Shown piece by piece: positions 25,572-35,061 of a stretch of 64,000 nucleotides of DNA (positions within the stretch are counted from its first letter, which is position 1; each line of letters starts with the position of its first letter). The notes beneath the pieces were generated by a model that did not search any database, was not told the DNA's origin, and saw only the letters and a list, made by a program, of their open reading frames with translations. The DNA is from Lutibacter sp. GTDB lineage: Bacteria > Bacteroidota > Bacteroidia > Flavobacteriales > Flavobacteriaceae. A program made the translations under genes and the position numbers. The DNA is taken from assembly GCA_002733665.1 (NCBI GenBank), contig NVWM01000027.1:124001-188000 (forward strand). Reading direction: 5' to 3'.

Positions 25572-27779
25572 ATGATTCCAAAAGTTTACAAAGAGGTCAT
25601 TGACCTTGGAGATGGAAGAGAAATTTCTATCGAAACAGGAAAATTAGCAAAACAAGCGCATGGTAGCGTTGTTGTGCAATCAGGAAAATGTATGTTATTA
25701 TGTACAGTAGTTTCCAATTACGAACAAAAAGATCTTGGTTTTCTGCCATTAACAGTAGATTACAGAGAGAAATTTGCTGCTGCAGGACGTTATCCTGGAG
25801 GCTTCTTCAAAAGAGAAGCAAGACCAAGTGATGGTGAAGTATTGACGATGCGTTTAGTGGACAGAGTTTTACGTCCATTATTCCCAAAAGATTATACCGC
25901 AGAAACACAAGTAATGATTCAATTAATGTCTCATGACGATGACGTGATGCCAGATGCAATGGCAGGATTAGCAGCTTCGGCAGCTATTCAATTATCAGAT
26001 TTCCCATTTGAATGCGCAATCTCTGAAGCAAGAGTTGGTCGTGTAAATGGCGAATTTATTATCAATCCAACACGTGCACAATTAGCAGAATCTGATTTAG
26101 ATATGATGATTGGTGCTTCTGCAGATTCAGTAATGATGGTAGAAGGTGAAATGGATGAGATTTCTGAAGAAGAAATGGCTGATGCTATTAAGTTTGCTCA
26201 TGAAGCTATTAAAGTTCAATGTGCTGCTCAATTAAGATTAGCTGAAGCATTCGGAAAGAAAGACGTTCGTGAATATGAAGGTGAAAGAGTAGAAGCCGAT
26301 TTAGCCAAGAAAATTCATGATATGGCTTATGATAAAGTGTATGCTATCGCAAAAGCTGGATCTGCTAAACATGAAAGAAGTGCTGCATTTAAAGAAATAA
26401 AAGAAGATATTAAAGCAACGTTTTCTGAAGAAGAAATGGCTGATTATGGTGGTTTAGTTTCTGATTATTACCGTAAAGCTGAAAAAGCTGCTATTAGAGA
26501 TTTAACCTTAAATGAAGGTTTACGTTTAGATGGCCGTCAAACAGATGAGATTAGGCCAATTTGGTGTGAGGTAGATTATTTACCATCAACACATGGTTCT
26601 TCTATCTTTACTCGTGGAGAAACTCAAGCATTAGCAACAGTTACTTTAGGAACATCTAGAGATGCAAACAAAATTGATATGCCATCTTATGAAGGTGAAG
26701 AAAATTTCTATTTACATTATAACTTTCCTCCTTTTTGTACTGGTGAAGCAAGACCAATTCGTGGAACCTCTCGTAGAGAAGTTGGACATGGTAATTTAGC
26801 ACAACGTGGTTTAAGAGGAATGATTCCTGACGATTGTCCTTACACAGTACGTGTAGTATCTGAAGTATTAGAATCTAACGGTTCGTCTTCAATGGCAACA
26901 GTTTGTGCAGGAACTATGGCTTTAATGGATGCTGGTGTTCAAATGATTAAACCAGTTTCTGGTATAGCAATGGGATTAATTTCTGATGCTGATTCTGGAA
27001 AATACGCTGTATTATCTGATATTTTAGGTGATGAGGATCACTTAGGAGATATGGACTTTAAAGTTACAGGTACAGCAGACGGAATTACTGCTTGTCAAAT
27101 GGATATTAAAGTAAAAGGATTATCATACGAGATTTTAGTAAATGCATTACAACAAGCTCGTGCTGGTCGTTTACATATCTTAGAGAAATTGACCGATACA
27201 ATTGCTACACCAAATGCAGATGTTAAAGAGCATGCTCCTACAATGGTAACAAGACGTGTTCCTAACGAATTTATTGGAGCATTGATTGGACCTGGAGGAA
27301 AAGTGATTCAAGAAATGCAAAAAGAAACAGATACGACTATCGTTATTAACGAAGATCCAGTAACTGAAGAAGGTATCGTAGAAATTTTAGGTGTTGGTAA
27401 AAAAGGAATTGAAGCTGTTATGGCAAAAATAGATTCTTTATTATTCAAACCAGAAGTTGGAAGCGTATACGAAGTAAAGGTAATCAAAATTTTAGATTTT
27501 GGTCCTGTTGTAGAATATATGGATGCTCCAGGAAACGAAGTGTTAGTTCACATTTCTGAATTAGCTTGGGAACGTACAAATGCTGTTACCGATGTTGTAA
27601 ACATGGGAGATGTGTTTGATATCAAGTATTTTGGAAAAGATCCTAGAACAAAGAAAGATAAAGTTTCTCGTAAGGCATTATTAGAAAAACCTGAAGGTTT
27701 TGTTGAAAGACCTAAGCCTGCAAGAGATAATAATCGCGGACGTGATAATCGTAGAGACGATAGAAGAAAAAGAGATTAA
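25572..27779 (+). CDS. pnp: Polyribonucleotide nucleotidyltransferase (PNPase)
   Basis: A 735-residue phosphorolytic 3'-5' exoribonuclease. The two RNase PH-like domains contain [18 protein letters not shown] and the second-domain [20 protein letters not shown] with active-site [16 protein letters not shown]. The KH domain has [12 protein letters not shown] (about 575), and the S1 domain (about 635-705) ends before a basic Arg/Asp-rich tail ([17 protein letters not shown]) that is common in Bacteroidota RNA-binding proteins. Length is normal for the family. Confidence 0.97.
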   Translation: MIPKVYKEVIDLGDGREISIETGKLAKQAHGSVVVQSGKCMLLCTVVSNYEQKDLGFLPLTVDYREKFAAAGRYPGGFFKREARPSDGEVLTMRLVDRVLRPLFPKDYTAETQVMIQLMSHDDDVMPDAMAGLAASAAIQLSDFPFECAISEARVGRVNGEFIINPTRAQLAESDLDMMIGASADSVMMVEGEMDEISEEEMADAIKFAHEAIKVQCAAQLRLAEAFGKKDVREYEGERVEADLAKKIHDMAYDKVYAIAKAGSAKHERSAAFKEIKEDIKATFSEEEMADYGGLVSDYYRKAEKAAIRDLTLNEGLRLDGRQTDEIRPIWCEVDYLPSTHGSSIFTRGETQALATVTLGTSRDANKIDMPSYEGEENFYLHYNFPPFCTGEARPIRGTSRREVGHGNLAQRGLRGMIPDDCPYTVRVVSEVLESNGSSSMATVCAGTMALMDAGVQMIKPVSGIAMGLISDADSGKYAVLSDILGDEDHLGDMDFKVTGTADGITACQMDIKVKGLSYEILVNALQQARAGRLHILEKLTDTIATPNADVKEHAPTMVTRRVPNEFIGALIGPGGKVIQEMQKETDTTIVINEDPVTEEGIVEILGVGKKGIEAVMAKIDSLLFKPEVGSVYEVKVIKILDFGPVVEYMDAPGNEVLVHISELAWERTNAVTDVVNMGDVFDIKYFGKDPRTKKDKVSRKALLEKPEGFVERPKPARDNNRGRDNRRDDRRKRD

Positions 27780-27802
27780 TATCTTCAATTCTTATTTATA
27801 TA

Positions 27803-27839
27803 CAAAAAAGGTGTCAAGTTTAAATTTGACACCTTTTTT
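27803..27839 (+). terminator. Rho-independent terminator after pnp
   Basis: AAAAAAGGTGTCAA with TTGACACCTTTTTT forms a long stem ending in T residues. Confidence 0.9.
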
Positions 27840-27909
27840 ATTTTTTGATTACACGCAACCTTTTAAAAACTATTAAGACTATAGAATATATAGCATAAAA
27901 AAACCACAT

Positions 27910-28608
27910 ATGAGAACTACATCATTTATAAAAGTAATTTTACCTTTTTTTACACTACTATTAATTTCTTGTGAAAGTGATCCAATAGAACCTTTAAATC
28001 AACCAACAGTTAACGAAACTACGCTTGATAATTTAACTTATACATCTATAGATATTCAAGGAAGTATAACTCCAAACGGTATATTTATAAATTCTAGAGG
28101 AATTTGTTGGGACACTAACCCTAACCCTTCAATAATTAATAATAAATCATCAGAAACTGACAATTTATTTACTAGTTCAATTTCAAACTTAATTGCTAAC
28201 ACAACATATTATTATAAAACCTATGCAACAAGCAGTTTGGGAACTATTTATGGAGAGGAAATGAATTTTAATACGCTTTCTTTAAATAATACTAATTGGA
28301 ACTTAGACACCGTCTATCCTCCTTCTGGCTCAATACCAAATGGACTTACAATATACTCTCGTGTTAATTTTTATGACGATGGTTCTACTAAATTTGATGA
28401 ACTTGATCTTCCAGGACAGTCACCTGGAGTTTTTATTACGATTGGTAGTTGGTCATTAGATGGAAATGACTTCACATATATTTGGGAGGGCAATGATATT
28501 AATAATTCGACATATGTATATATAGGAACAATTTCTGGAATGGAAATGAGTGGAACTTACACACATTCATCTGAACCATCAGGAACTTGGAGTGCTATAT
28601 TTCAATAA
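27910..28608 (+). CDS. Lipoprotein with an Fn3-like domain and a C-terminal lipocalin-like domain
   Basis: A 232-residue protein with a lipoprotein signal (lipobox LISC, Cys21). Residues about 35-120 form a fibronectin-III-like repeat common in Bacteroidota surface proteins (GICWDTNPNPSI and ANTTYYYKTYATSSLGTIYG). The C-terminal 105 residues contain WNLDTV, GSWSLDGNDFTYIW and SGTYTHSS, like the small lipocalin-like beta barrels of the phylum. Function unknown; probably a surface lipoprotein. Divergent codon or base use was not evident. Confidence 0.7.
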   Translation: MRTTSFIKVILPFFTLLLISCESDPIEPLNQPTVNETTLDNLTYTSIDIQGSITPNGIFINSRGICWDTNPNPSIINNKSSETDNLFTSSISNLIANTTYYYKTYATSSLGTIYGEEMNFNTLSLNNTNWNLDTVYPPSGSIPNGLTIYSRVNFYDDGSTKFDELDLPGQSPGVFITIGSWSLDGNDFTYIWEGNDINNSTYVYIGTISGMEMSGTYTHSSEPSGTWSAIFQ

Positions 28609-28690
28609 CAATTAAAAATTATTTATATTTATGAAACATTATTAAAAACATTTAAACTGTATTTAAGCATTCTAAATACTACTATTTTTA

Positions 28691-29260
28691 TTGGAACAAA
28701 GTAAATTAATAAAAGACTGTATCAATAATAACCGTCAAGCGCAAGAAGAACTATATTTTAAATATAAAGATGTTCTTTTTCCGTTATGCCTAAAGTATTG
28801 CAAAAATTTTACTGAAGCAGAAGATCATTTACATGACTCTTTTTTATTAATTTTTAAAAAAATCAACTCCTATAAAGGCAAAGGATCTTTTGAAGGCTGG
28901 ATGAAACGAATTGTTATTAATAAAGCAATCGATAAATTTAAAAAAGAAAAAAAAACAAGAACAACAATTATTAATGATAACCTGATTTCAATGACAGACA
29001 CGATTATTGATGAAAGCAAACTCAACTTATCATTAGATATAATATTGAGTGTTATTCAGGAACTACCTAAACAATATCGATTTGTTTTTAATTTATACGA
29101 ATTAGACAACCACACTCATAAGGAAATTGCTGAATTATTAGATATTTCGATAGGCACTTCAAAATCAAACTTACATAGAGCTAAAGTTATTTTAAAAAAA
29201 AGAATTGAAAATATTGACACATTAAATCTTCACAATACAAATAGTAATCATGGGAGTTAA
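28691..29260 (+). CDS. ECF sigma factor paired with the downstream membrane protein
   Basis: A 189-residue group 4 sigma factor. Region 2 includes EAEDHLHDSFLLIFKKINSYKGKGSFEGWMKRIVINKAID, and region 4 has LPKQYRFVFNLYELDNHTHKEIAELL followed by the helix SIGTSKSNLHRAKVILKKRI. The reading frame opens at a TTG (28691); no in-frame ATG exists before conserved region 2, so TTG is inferred. It overlaps the next gene by 11 bases, which indicates a sigma/anti-sigma pair. Confidence 0.9.
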   Translation: MEQSKLIKDCINNNRQAQEELYFKYKDVLFPLCLKYCKNFTEAEDHLHDSFLLIFKKINSYKGKGSFEGWMKRIVINKAIDKFKKEKKTRTTIINDNLISMTDTIIDESKLNLSLDIILSVIQELPKQYRFVFNLYELDNHTHKEIAELLDISIGTSKSNLHRAKVILKKRIENIDTLNLHNTNSNHGS

Positions 29261-30812
29261 AAAAGATATTGGTAAAGCACTTAATGAAAGCTTAAAAGGT
29301 CTTAAGTTATCTCCAGACGAGAAAGTCTGGGACAGAATTCAAGCGACTCTGAATGCTAAAAAAAGAAAGAGAAAAATTCTTTTTTGGTCTAGATCATTTG
29401 CGGTTGGATTATTAACTATTTTCCTATGTAGTATCATTTACAATTCTTTGAATAAAGAAAATTTAAAACCAGAGATTCTTAAAACTAAAAATAATTCTTC
29501 ACCATCAAAAGCAAATAAAATACAAGAAGATGTAAATGATATTATTGACAATACAGAAGTAAATAAAAATTTAATTAATGACCAATCTGAAATTAAATCA
29601 ACAAATAAAAATAGTCGTTTTTTAAATAAAAAAGATTCTTTAAATTATATATTAAACCACAAAAACTACTTCAAAAATAAAGTTAATGATGAACTCATAA
29701 ATTCAAAAAACAAAAATCTTACTAAAAATTCATCAATCAGAAATAAAACTGACAATAGAAAAATTAATACACAAACAAATAAAAATTCTATAAACTTTAA
29801 AGATAAAAATAACGCGTTAACTAGTAACAATAATTCTTCAAGAGATAATGATTTCAAAAAGGGCGATAAAAGAGGCATAACTTCTAATAAGACATTATCT
29901 AATGAATCAACTTTAAAACATGGAAATCAACTAAATAGCACAAATAAAGATAAATTATTAGATACTTTATCTACCAGAAAAAAAATTAAAGAGTTGTTAA
30001 AAAAAGATAATATTGTTGCAAGTCTAGATTCTCTAAACACAAAAGATTCACTTTCAACAAAAATAACCCTTCAAGATTCTATCCTTCCAAAAAAGGATAT
30101 AGAAAAGAAAATTCTTCCTAAAAAAGAATCTTTTTGGGATGTAACTTTTTATGTTGCACCTACATACTACAACACACTATCTAAAGGTTCTACTTTTGGA
30201 AATAATTTTGTAAACCATAAGAAAAAAGGCGGAATTTCATTAAATTATAGGGTTACATTTGACATTAAGTTTTCTGAAAAATTAAATTTAAGAACTGGTT
30301 TTGGAAAAGTAAACTTAAACTATACAACTATTGATGTTTCAACTACAACTAGCACTGGAACAATCCCAAACTTAACTGAATTTGATGGTATATCGTACGA
30401 TTTTAGAGCCTTAGAAAACATCTATTCTAATGAATTATTAGAACCTTTAACTAGCCTCAACTTTAAACAAAAAATTGGATATTTTGAAATTCCAGTAGAA
30501 TTGGTTTATAAATTTCCTAGCAAAAAACTTAAATGGAAAATTATTGGAGGAGGTAGTGCTTTAAAAATCACTAATAACTCTATTATTGCAGAATCTTCAA
30601 ATGGAGATTACACAATAGGAAAATCTAATAATTTAAGTGAATACTCCTATAGTGCAAACTTTGGTGGTGGTTTTGATTATCCTATCTCTAAAAAACTTAA
30701 AATAAACGTTGAGCCTATGTTTAAGTATCATCTAAAAACTTTCAGTCGTGAAACTGCGAACTTTAAACCTTATAGTTTTTCTATTTTTATAGGTACAACT
30801 TACAAGTTCTAA
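29250..30812 (+). CDS. Probable dual-membrane-spanning anti-sigma factor with C-terminal beta-barrel
   Basis: A 520-residue protein in three parts. Residues 1-43 are a cytoplasmic, ASD-like helix segment (LKLSPDEKVWDRIQATLNAK). Residues about 44-64 are a single membrane helix. Residues about 70-290 are an Asn/Lys/Ser/Thr-rich disordered linker, and 292-520 form a PorT-like outer-membrane barrel (WDVTFYVAPTYYNTL, KIGYFEIPVELVYKF, SANFGGGFDYPI, final YSFSIFIGTTYKF). This layout would reach from cytoplasm to outer membrane, as described for the Dma anti-sigma factors of Bacteroides. The overlap with the ECF sigma gene supports regulation of that sigma factor. The barrel call is from strand pattern only. 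Confidence 0.78.
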   Translation: MGVKKDIGKALNESLKGLKLSPDEKVWDRIQATLNAKKRKRKILFWSRSFAVGLLTIFLCSIIYNSLNKENLKPEILKTKNNSSPSKANKIQEDVNDIIDNTEVNKNLINDQSEIKSTNKNSRFLNKKDSLNYILNHKNYFKNKVNDELINSKNKNLTKNSSIRNKTDNRKINTQTNKNSINFKDKNNALTSNNNSSRDNDFKKGDKRGITSNKTLSNESTLKHGNQLNSTNKDKLLDTLSTRKKIKELLKKDNIVASLDSLNTKDSLSTKITLQDSILPKKDIEKKILPKKESFWDVTFYVAPTYYNTLSKGSTFGNNFVNHKKKGGISLNYRVTFDIKFSEKLNLRTGFGKVNLNYTTIDVSTTTSTGTIPNLTEFDGISYDFRALENIYSNELLEPLTSLNFKQKIGYFEIPVELVYKFPSKKLKWKIIGGGSALKITNNSIIAESSNGDYTIGKSNNLSEYSYSANFGGGFDYPISKKLKINVEPMFKYHLKTFSRETANFKPYSFSIFIGTTYKF

Positions 30813-30832
30813 CCTGCTCTAAATCAAACAAA

Positions 30833-30865
30833 AAAGAGTTAATACTTGTTAAATATTAACTCTTT
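30833..30865. terminator. Bidirectional terminator between the anti-sigma gene and mscS
   Basis: A perfect 12-base inverted repeat AAAGAGTTAATA/TATTAACTCTTT with A residues before it. Confidence 0.8.
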
Positions 30866-30905
30866 CTATATTATTCTTTTTATTCAATATTTCTTTAAAT
30901 AAAAT

Positions 30906-31730
30906 TTATTCTTCTATTTCAATTTTTTTACTTGCAACATGATCTATTGGTAAAATTACTTTACCATTATCTGTTTTTATCGTCATGCATATATTATCAA
31001 TAGCAACAATTTCTCCTTTAGTTTTCCCGATTTTAATACGTTGTCCTATTTCAAAGTTTTTTCGAGTATAAAATCCAAATAATAGCTTTTTGACAACTTC
31101 ACGAGAACCTAATCCGAAAGCAATAGTAAATGACAAAACTATTGACCCTAAAATTAATGTAATATTTTTCTCAATAATGCTTGTATCAATTCCTGCTTGA
31201 TTTAATGCTGTTATTGAAATAAAAACTACAATTAAGTAAAAAGCAATATTTCCTACTAAATTCCCTCCAGTTATTTCTAATGATTTAAACACAGAATGAA
31301 TTGCTTTTTTAACAATTGTTCCAACATACACGCCTCCAACAAAAATTAACAACGCTGTCAGTAATCTTGGCAAATATGCAATAAAACTCCCAATTCCTTG
31401 AGACACCATGTCTAATCCAAAAATATCTGCACCAACCAAAACAAATATTAATATTAACAACCACTTAACTGCTCCTAATATCACTTTAGTCAAAACCACA
31501 TTAATTGTAGTATTTCCAAAAATTTCCGTTTCGCTTAATTTTTTTGACCATTCGTCTATTTTAGTTTTACTCAAAGCTTTTTTTAAGACATATAAAAATA
31601 TCTTTATAAAAACCCATGAGAGAATAATAAAACCTATAAACCCTAAAACTTTAGGCAGTCCTGATAGTAAATCATCAAATATTCTTTGAAATGATGAAAG
31701 GTCAATTTTTAATGGTAATAATGTATTCAT
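30906..31730 (-). CDS. Small-conductance mechanosensitive ion channel (MscS family)
   Basis: A 274-residue channel with about four membrane helices. The pore-lining helix and following beta domain are seen in LSFTIAFGLGSREVVKKLLFGFYTRKNFEIGQRIKIG, with FEIGQ..I..G and the Sm-like core characteristic of MscS. It opens under membrane tension to release solutes. It lies 21 bases downstream of a small 58-residue gene, which itself overlaps an ECF sigma gene, so the three may be one transcript. Confidence 0.9.
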   Translation of the reverse strand: MNTLLPLKIDLSSFQRIFDDLLSGLPKVLGFIGFIILSWVFIKIFLYVLKKALSKTKIDEWSKKLSETEIFGNTTINVVLTKVILGAVKWLLILIFVLVGADIFGLDMVSQGIGSFIAYLPRLLTALLIFVGGVYVGTIVKKAIHSVFKSLEITGGNLVGNIAFYLIVVFISITALNQAGIDTSIIEKNITLILGSIVLSFTIAFGLGSREVVKKLLFGFYTRKNFEIGQRIKIGKTKGEIVAIDNICMTIKTDNGKVILPIDHVASKKIEIEE

Positions 31731-31751
31731 GATTCTATATTTTAGTTTGTA

Positions 31752-31928
31752 TTATTTTTTTTTCTTATCTGTTGGTAAAAAAGAGCCTATCGTATTTGGA
31801 TATTTTACAACAAACAAATCTGCAATATCAATTGACAATTTGATAAACGAAATATCATTCATTACTTTTTCTTTAAGTAATTCAGGTACTTCCTCATTAT
31901 GTAGTATTTTTTTAAAAGGATTTTCCAT
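31752..31928 (-). CDS. Small 58-residue protein translationally coupled to an ECF sigma factor
   Basis: An ORF from ATG at 31928 to TAA at 31752, encoding MENPFKKILHNEEVPELLKE and continuing to SFLPTDKKKK. It is soluble and probably helical, with no signal or membrane segment. Its ATG shares one base with the sigma stop (TGATG), a strong sign that it is real and stoichiometrically linked. The N-terminal pattern (acid, then VPELLKEKVMNDI) resembles the short sigma-binding segments of Bacteroidota anti-sigma proteins, so a regulator of the upstream sigma factor is the leading guess. No family is recognised with certainty. Confidence 0.78.
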   Translation of the reverse strand: MENPFKKILHNEEVPELLKEKVMNDISFIKLSIDIADLFVVKYPNTIGSFLPTDKKKK

Positions 31929-32470
31929 CATTTCAAATTATTATACGTTAATAATACTCTTTCTTTCGCTCTTTTGATTCTCATCTTCACAGCACTTTCT
32001 CCAATTTCTAAAATTGCTTGAATCTCTTTTATCGACATATCATCTTGATATTTGAGCAGTAAAATCACTTTGTCATTTACATCAATCAGTTCTAAAACTT
32101 TTTTTAATTTTTCAGTTTTTAAATTAAATATACTGTCATCAGGAATTTCTTCTTCTGTAAACTTTTCAAGATAATTATCTATTGGAACCTTTGGCTTTCT
32201 CTTTTCACTATCTCTCTGTACATAATTAACACAGTGATTGTATGTAAACGAGTATAACCATGTCGAGAACTTAGACTTACCTTTAAAAGAACGCAATTTT
32301 ACAAACAATTTTAAAAAAATATCGTGTGTTAAATCCTGCGCTTCTTCTTTAGACTTACTAAACCCTAAACATTTATTATACACAACCCTTACATACCTAT
32401 CATAAAGTTGTGAGAACAAATAACTATCATTTGTTCTTATTATTCTCTCAATTAATTCCTCATCACTCAA
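31928..32470 (-). CDS. ECF sigma factor upstream of the small coupled gene and mscS
   Basis: A 180-residue group 4 sigma factor. Region 2 includes EEAQDLTHDIFLKLFVKLRSFKGKSKFSTWLYSFTYNHCVNYVQ, region 4 has IDVNDKVILLLKYQDDMSIKEIQ and GESAVKMRIKRAKERVLLTY. The frame opens with TTG at 32470 (TTG AGT GAT GAG GAA TTA); no ATG precedes region 2, and an out-of-frame ATG ATT TAA lies just upstream. It is divergent from rpoD with 185 bases between starts. Confidence 0.9.
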   Translation of the reverse strand: MSDEELIERIIRTNDSYLFSQLYDRYVRVVYNKCLGFSKSKEEAQDLTHDIFLKLFVKLRSFKGKSKFSTWLYSFTYNHCVNYVQRDSEKRKPKVPIDNYLEKFTEEEIPDDSIFNLKTEKLKKVLELIDVNDKVILLLKYQDDMSIKEIQAILEIGESAVKMRIKRAKERVLLTYNNLK

Positions 32471-32655
32471 GTTAAATCATAAATTTAAGCAATTACTACT
32501 ATAGTTAACAGTTCTTATTTAATAAGACACCATCAAGTTACAAAATGTCACTATAAAGTTAATCATTTAATTATTCATAAATTATTTTTATTTCATTTTT
32601 TGTAACAAAATAACAACAACTTGCGTATATATACTTGAGAACATAAAATTACTAG

Positions 32656-33519
32656 ATGAGACAACTAAAAATCACGAAACAGGTTACCAATAGAGAAACC
32701 GCATCATTAGACAAATACTTACAAGAAATAGGTAAAGTAGATTTAATTACTGCAGACCAAGAAGTTGAATTAGCACAACGTATAAAAGCTGGTGATCAAT
32801 TAGCATTAGAAAAATTAACAAAAGCGAATTTGCGTTTTGTTGTTTCTGTTGCTAAGCAGTATCAAAATCAAGGCTTAACGCTTCCTGATTTAATAAATGA
32901 AGGGAATTTAGGGTTGATTAAAGCTGCTAAGCGTTTTGATGAAACTCGTGGTTTTAAATTTATTTCTTATGCCGTTTGGTGGATTCGTCAATCAATATTA
33001 CAAGCATTAGCAGAACAATCAAGAATTGTTAGATTGCCTTTAAACAAAATTGGGTCTATCAATAAAATTAATAAAATGTACGCTTTCTTAGAGCAAGAAA
33101 ATGAACGTCCGCCTTCTGCTGAAGAAATTGCAAAGAAATTAGACATGACCATCAGCGATGTAAAAGAATCTATGAAAAATTCTGGGCGTCATGTATCTAT
33201 GGATGCACCATTAATTCAAGGTGAAGATTCTAACTTATACGATGTTTTAAACACTGGAGATTCTCCAAATCCTGATAGAGTATTAATGCATGATTCTTTA
33301 AAAATAGAAATCATCCGTGCTTTAGACACTTTAACTCCTCGTGAGGCTGATGTAGTTCAACTTTATTTCGGTTTAGGTGAGCAACACCCAATGACACTTG
33401 AAGAAATTGGAGAAACATTTGATTTAACACGCGAGCGTGTTCGTCAAATTAAAGAAAAAGCAATCAGAAGATTGAAACATACATCAAGAAGTAAAATCTT
33501 AAAAACATATTTAGGGTAA
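32656..33519 (+). CDS. rpoD: Primary sigma factor RpoD (Bacteroidota type)
   Basis: A 287-residue primary sigma factor, short because it lacks the acidic region 1.1 and the non-conserved insert. It begins [21 protein letters not shown], typical of the phylum. Regions 1.2-2 include [32 protein letters not shown], region 3 has [12 protein letters not shown], and region 4.2 has [28 protein letters not shown]. It recognises TTG and TAnnTTTG promoters such as those listed here. A box one base off consensus (TATACTTG, 32630-32637) lies before its own ATG. Confidence 0.97.
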   Translation: MRQLKITKQVTNRETASLDKYLQEIGKVDLITADQEVELAQRIKAGDQLALEKLTKANLRFVVSVAKQYQNQGLTLPDLINEGNLGLIKAAKRFDETRGFKFISYAVWWIRQSILQALAEQSRIVRLPLNKIGSINKINKMYAFLEQENERPPSAEEIAKKLDMTISDVKESMKNSGRHVSMDAPLIQGEDSNLYDVLNTGDSPNPDRVLMHDSLKIEIIRALDTLTPREADVVQLYFGLGEQHPMTLEEIGETFDLTRERVRQIKEKAIRRLKHTSRSKILKTYLG

Positions 33520-33557
33520 TAATATAGACGTTTAGATTTTTAGACGTTAGATATTTA

Positions 33558-33590
33558 GATGCTGAACAAGTTGTTCAGCATCTTTTTTTT
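33558..33590 (+). terminator. Rho-independent terminator after rpoD
   Basis: GATGCTGAACAA and TTGTTCAGCATC form a perfect stem followed by T residues. TTAGA/TTAGAT-rich direct repeats (33524-33560) lie just before it. Confidence 0.92.
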
Positions 33591-33594
33591 CATA

Positions 33595-33724
33595 TTAATT
33601 CGTCACTTCGAGTGATTTAATGAAGCGATTGCGAAATTAAATTGTATCGAGAAGTTTTGTTCTTAAAATAGTTCTCGATTCAACTTTCTGTAACATCCGA
33701 AAATTACTCGAACTGACGAATTAA
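33595..33724. repeat. REP-like palindromic intergenic element
   Basis: Perfect 11-base ends TTAATTCGTCA/TGACGAATTAA, then near-matching CTTCGAGT/ACTCGAAC arms, and a central ATCGAGAA/TTCTCGAT pair. The whole 130 bases can fold as a long hairpin. The style (CGTCACTTCGAGTGATTT) matches a repeat family I know from flavobacterial intergenic regions; copy number here cannot be judged. Confidence 0.8.
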
Positions 33725-33738
33725 CTTTTATTTATCAC

Positions 33739-33746
33739 TATATTTG
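33739..33746 (+). promoter_or_regulatory. -7 promoter box TATATTTG before rpe
   Basis: A perfect TAnnTTTG 26 bases before the rpe ATG. Confidence 0.6.
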
Positions 33747-33772
33747 CCATAAATCAATTTTACAATCTATAA

Positions 33773-34432
33773 ATGGCTAAACTAATTGCACCATCGGTAC
33801 TTGCAGCAGACTTCGCAAACATTCAACGAGATATAGAAATGCTGAACAATAGTGATGCTGACTGGATTCACATTGATGTTATGGACGGCGTTTTTGTACC
33901 TAATATTTCTTTTGGAATGCCTGTAATTAAAGCAATGCAAAGACATGCTAAAAAAACAATGGATGTTCATTTAATGATTGTAAATCCAGATCAATATATT
34001 AGTACTTTTAAAAATGTTGGCGCAGATATATTGACGGTTCATTACGAAGCGTGCACACATCTACATAGAACGCTACAAGCCATAAAACTAGAAGGAATGA
34101 TGGCTGGAGTTGCGCTAAATCCACATACACCAATCAACGTACTGGAAGATGTAATTATGGATATTGACTTAATTTGCTTAATGAGTGTAAATCCTGGTTT
34201 TGGTGGACAAAGTTTTATCGAGAATACTTACAAAAAAGTAATTCAATTAAAACACCTTATCGAACAGTCAGGTTCTAAAGCAAAAATAGAAATTGACGGA
34301 GGAGTTACAGACCAAAACGCACATAAACTTGTTACTGCTGGTGCAGATGTGTTGGTTGCCGGCTCTTTTGTTTTTAAAGCTGACAACCCAACTCAAACAA
34401 TTAAAAATTTAAGATTACTTGCGAATAGTTAA
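33773..34432 (+). CDS. rpe: Ribulose-phosphate 3-epimerase
   Basis: A 219-residue TIM-barrel enzyme of standard length, interconverting ribulose-5-phosphate and xylulose-5-phosphate. Signatures are IAPSVLAADFANI, the metal/active-site DWIHIDVMDGVFVPNISFG (with HxD), MDVHLMIVNP, MSVNPGFGGQSFI and IEIDGGV. It overlaps the convergent CBS gene by four bases. Confidence 0.97.
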   Translation: MAKLIAPSVLAADFANIQRDIEMLNNSDADWIHIDVMDGVFVPNISFGMPVIKAMQRHAKKTMDVHLMIVNPDQYISTFKNVGADILTVHYEACTHLHRTLQAIKLEGMMAGVALNPHTPINVLEDVIMDIDLICLMSVNPGFGGQSFIENTYKKVIQLKHLIEQSGSKAKIEIDGGVTDQNAHKLVTAGADVLVAGSFVFKADNPTQTIKNLRLLANS

Positions 34433-34848
34433 AACTGTTCAATCAAATAATTTATCAAATCTGTAGTTGTTACTATTCCAACTAACTTATAACTATCTAC
34501 AACTGGCAGAGCATGAAACTCTTTTTTTGATAAGATTTCAGCAACCTCTTTAATTGTCATTGATGACGTTACACTTATCAAATCTTTAGCCATTACTTGC
34601 TCAATTGTAAACATATTATAAACTATTGTATCAACTGTTTTTTCGTCTTCGTCAACTGCATCTGCAAAACTAATTCGAAGCAAATCCGTATAACTTAACA
34701 TTCCTATGATTGCATCTCCATTTACAACAGGTATGTGTCTAATATTTTTAGTTTTAAACAAACGCTCTGCCGTTACCAAATCATCATTATAATTTAATGT
34801 TATAAGATCTTTGGTCATTATTGTAGAAATTGGTGTTCTTTTTTTCAT
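34429..34848 (-). CDS. Two-CBS-domain protein
   Basis: A 139-residue protein made of a CBS pair: domain 1 from about residue 8 (IMTKDLITLNYNDDL, IRHIPVVNGDAIIGMLSYTDLL) and domain 2 from about 80 (VMAKDLISVTSSMTIKEVAEIL, FHALPVVDSYKLVGIVTTTDLI). Such stand-alone CBS proteins sense adenine nucleotides; the partner is unknown. The ATG at 34848 is preferred to the one at 34884, because a near-consensus -7 box (TAACTTTA on the minus strand) lies between them. Confidence 0.88.
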   Translation of the reverse strand: MKKRTPISTIMTKDLITLNYNDDLVTAERLFKTKNIRHIPVVNGDAIIGMLSYTDLLRISFADAVDEDEKTVDTIVYNMFTIEQVMAKDLISVTSSMTIKEVAEILSKKEFHALPVVDSYKLVGIVTTTDLINYLIEQF

Positions 34849-35002
34849 GATATTAACTTTTAAATTAGGTATAAAGTTAGCCACTTATCATCATATAAAT
34901 AATGACATTAATCATGTTATGGCATTTTAAAAAATGTTTTTTTGGCTATTTTGTAATCATGTAAGATTGAGGGTTATTTCACATTTTTAGTCTCCTTTTT
35001 GA

Positions 35003-35061
35003 AAATAACACATCCAAAAAAGAATCAAAATAAACTTTATTCTTTTTTGGATGTGTTATTT
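35003..35061. repeat. Perfect 23-base inverted repeat beside a tRNA-Arg fragment
   Basis: Arms at 35003-35025 and 35039-35061 (starting AAATAACACATCC and ending GGATGTGTTATTT) are fully complementary around a 13-base loop. It lies directly after the gene at 35081-35815 (minus strand) and can serve as its terminator, but it is much longer than the other terminators here and overlaps the tRNA-derived repeat at 35056. Confidence 0.88.

Noticed and set aside
31729-31977. An 82-residue plus-strand frame opposite the small gene and sigma factor
   Set aside because: The minus-strand 58-residue frame has translational coupling to the sigma gene; the plus-strand frame is hydrophobic antisense without context.
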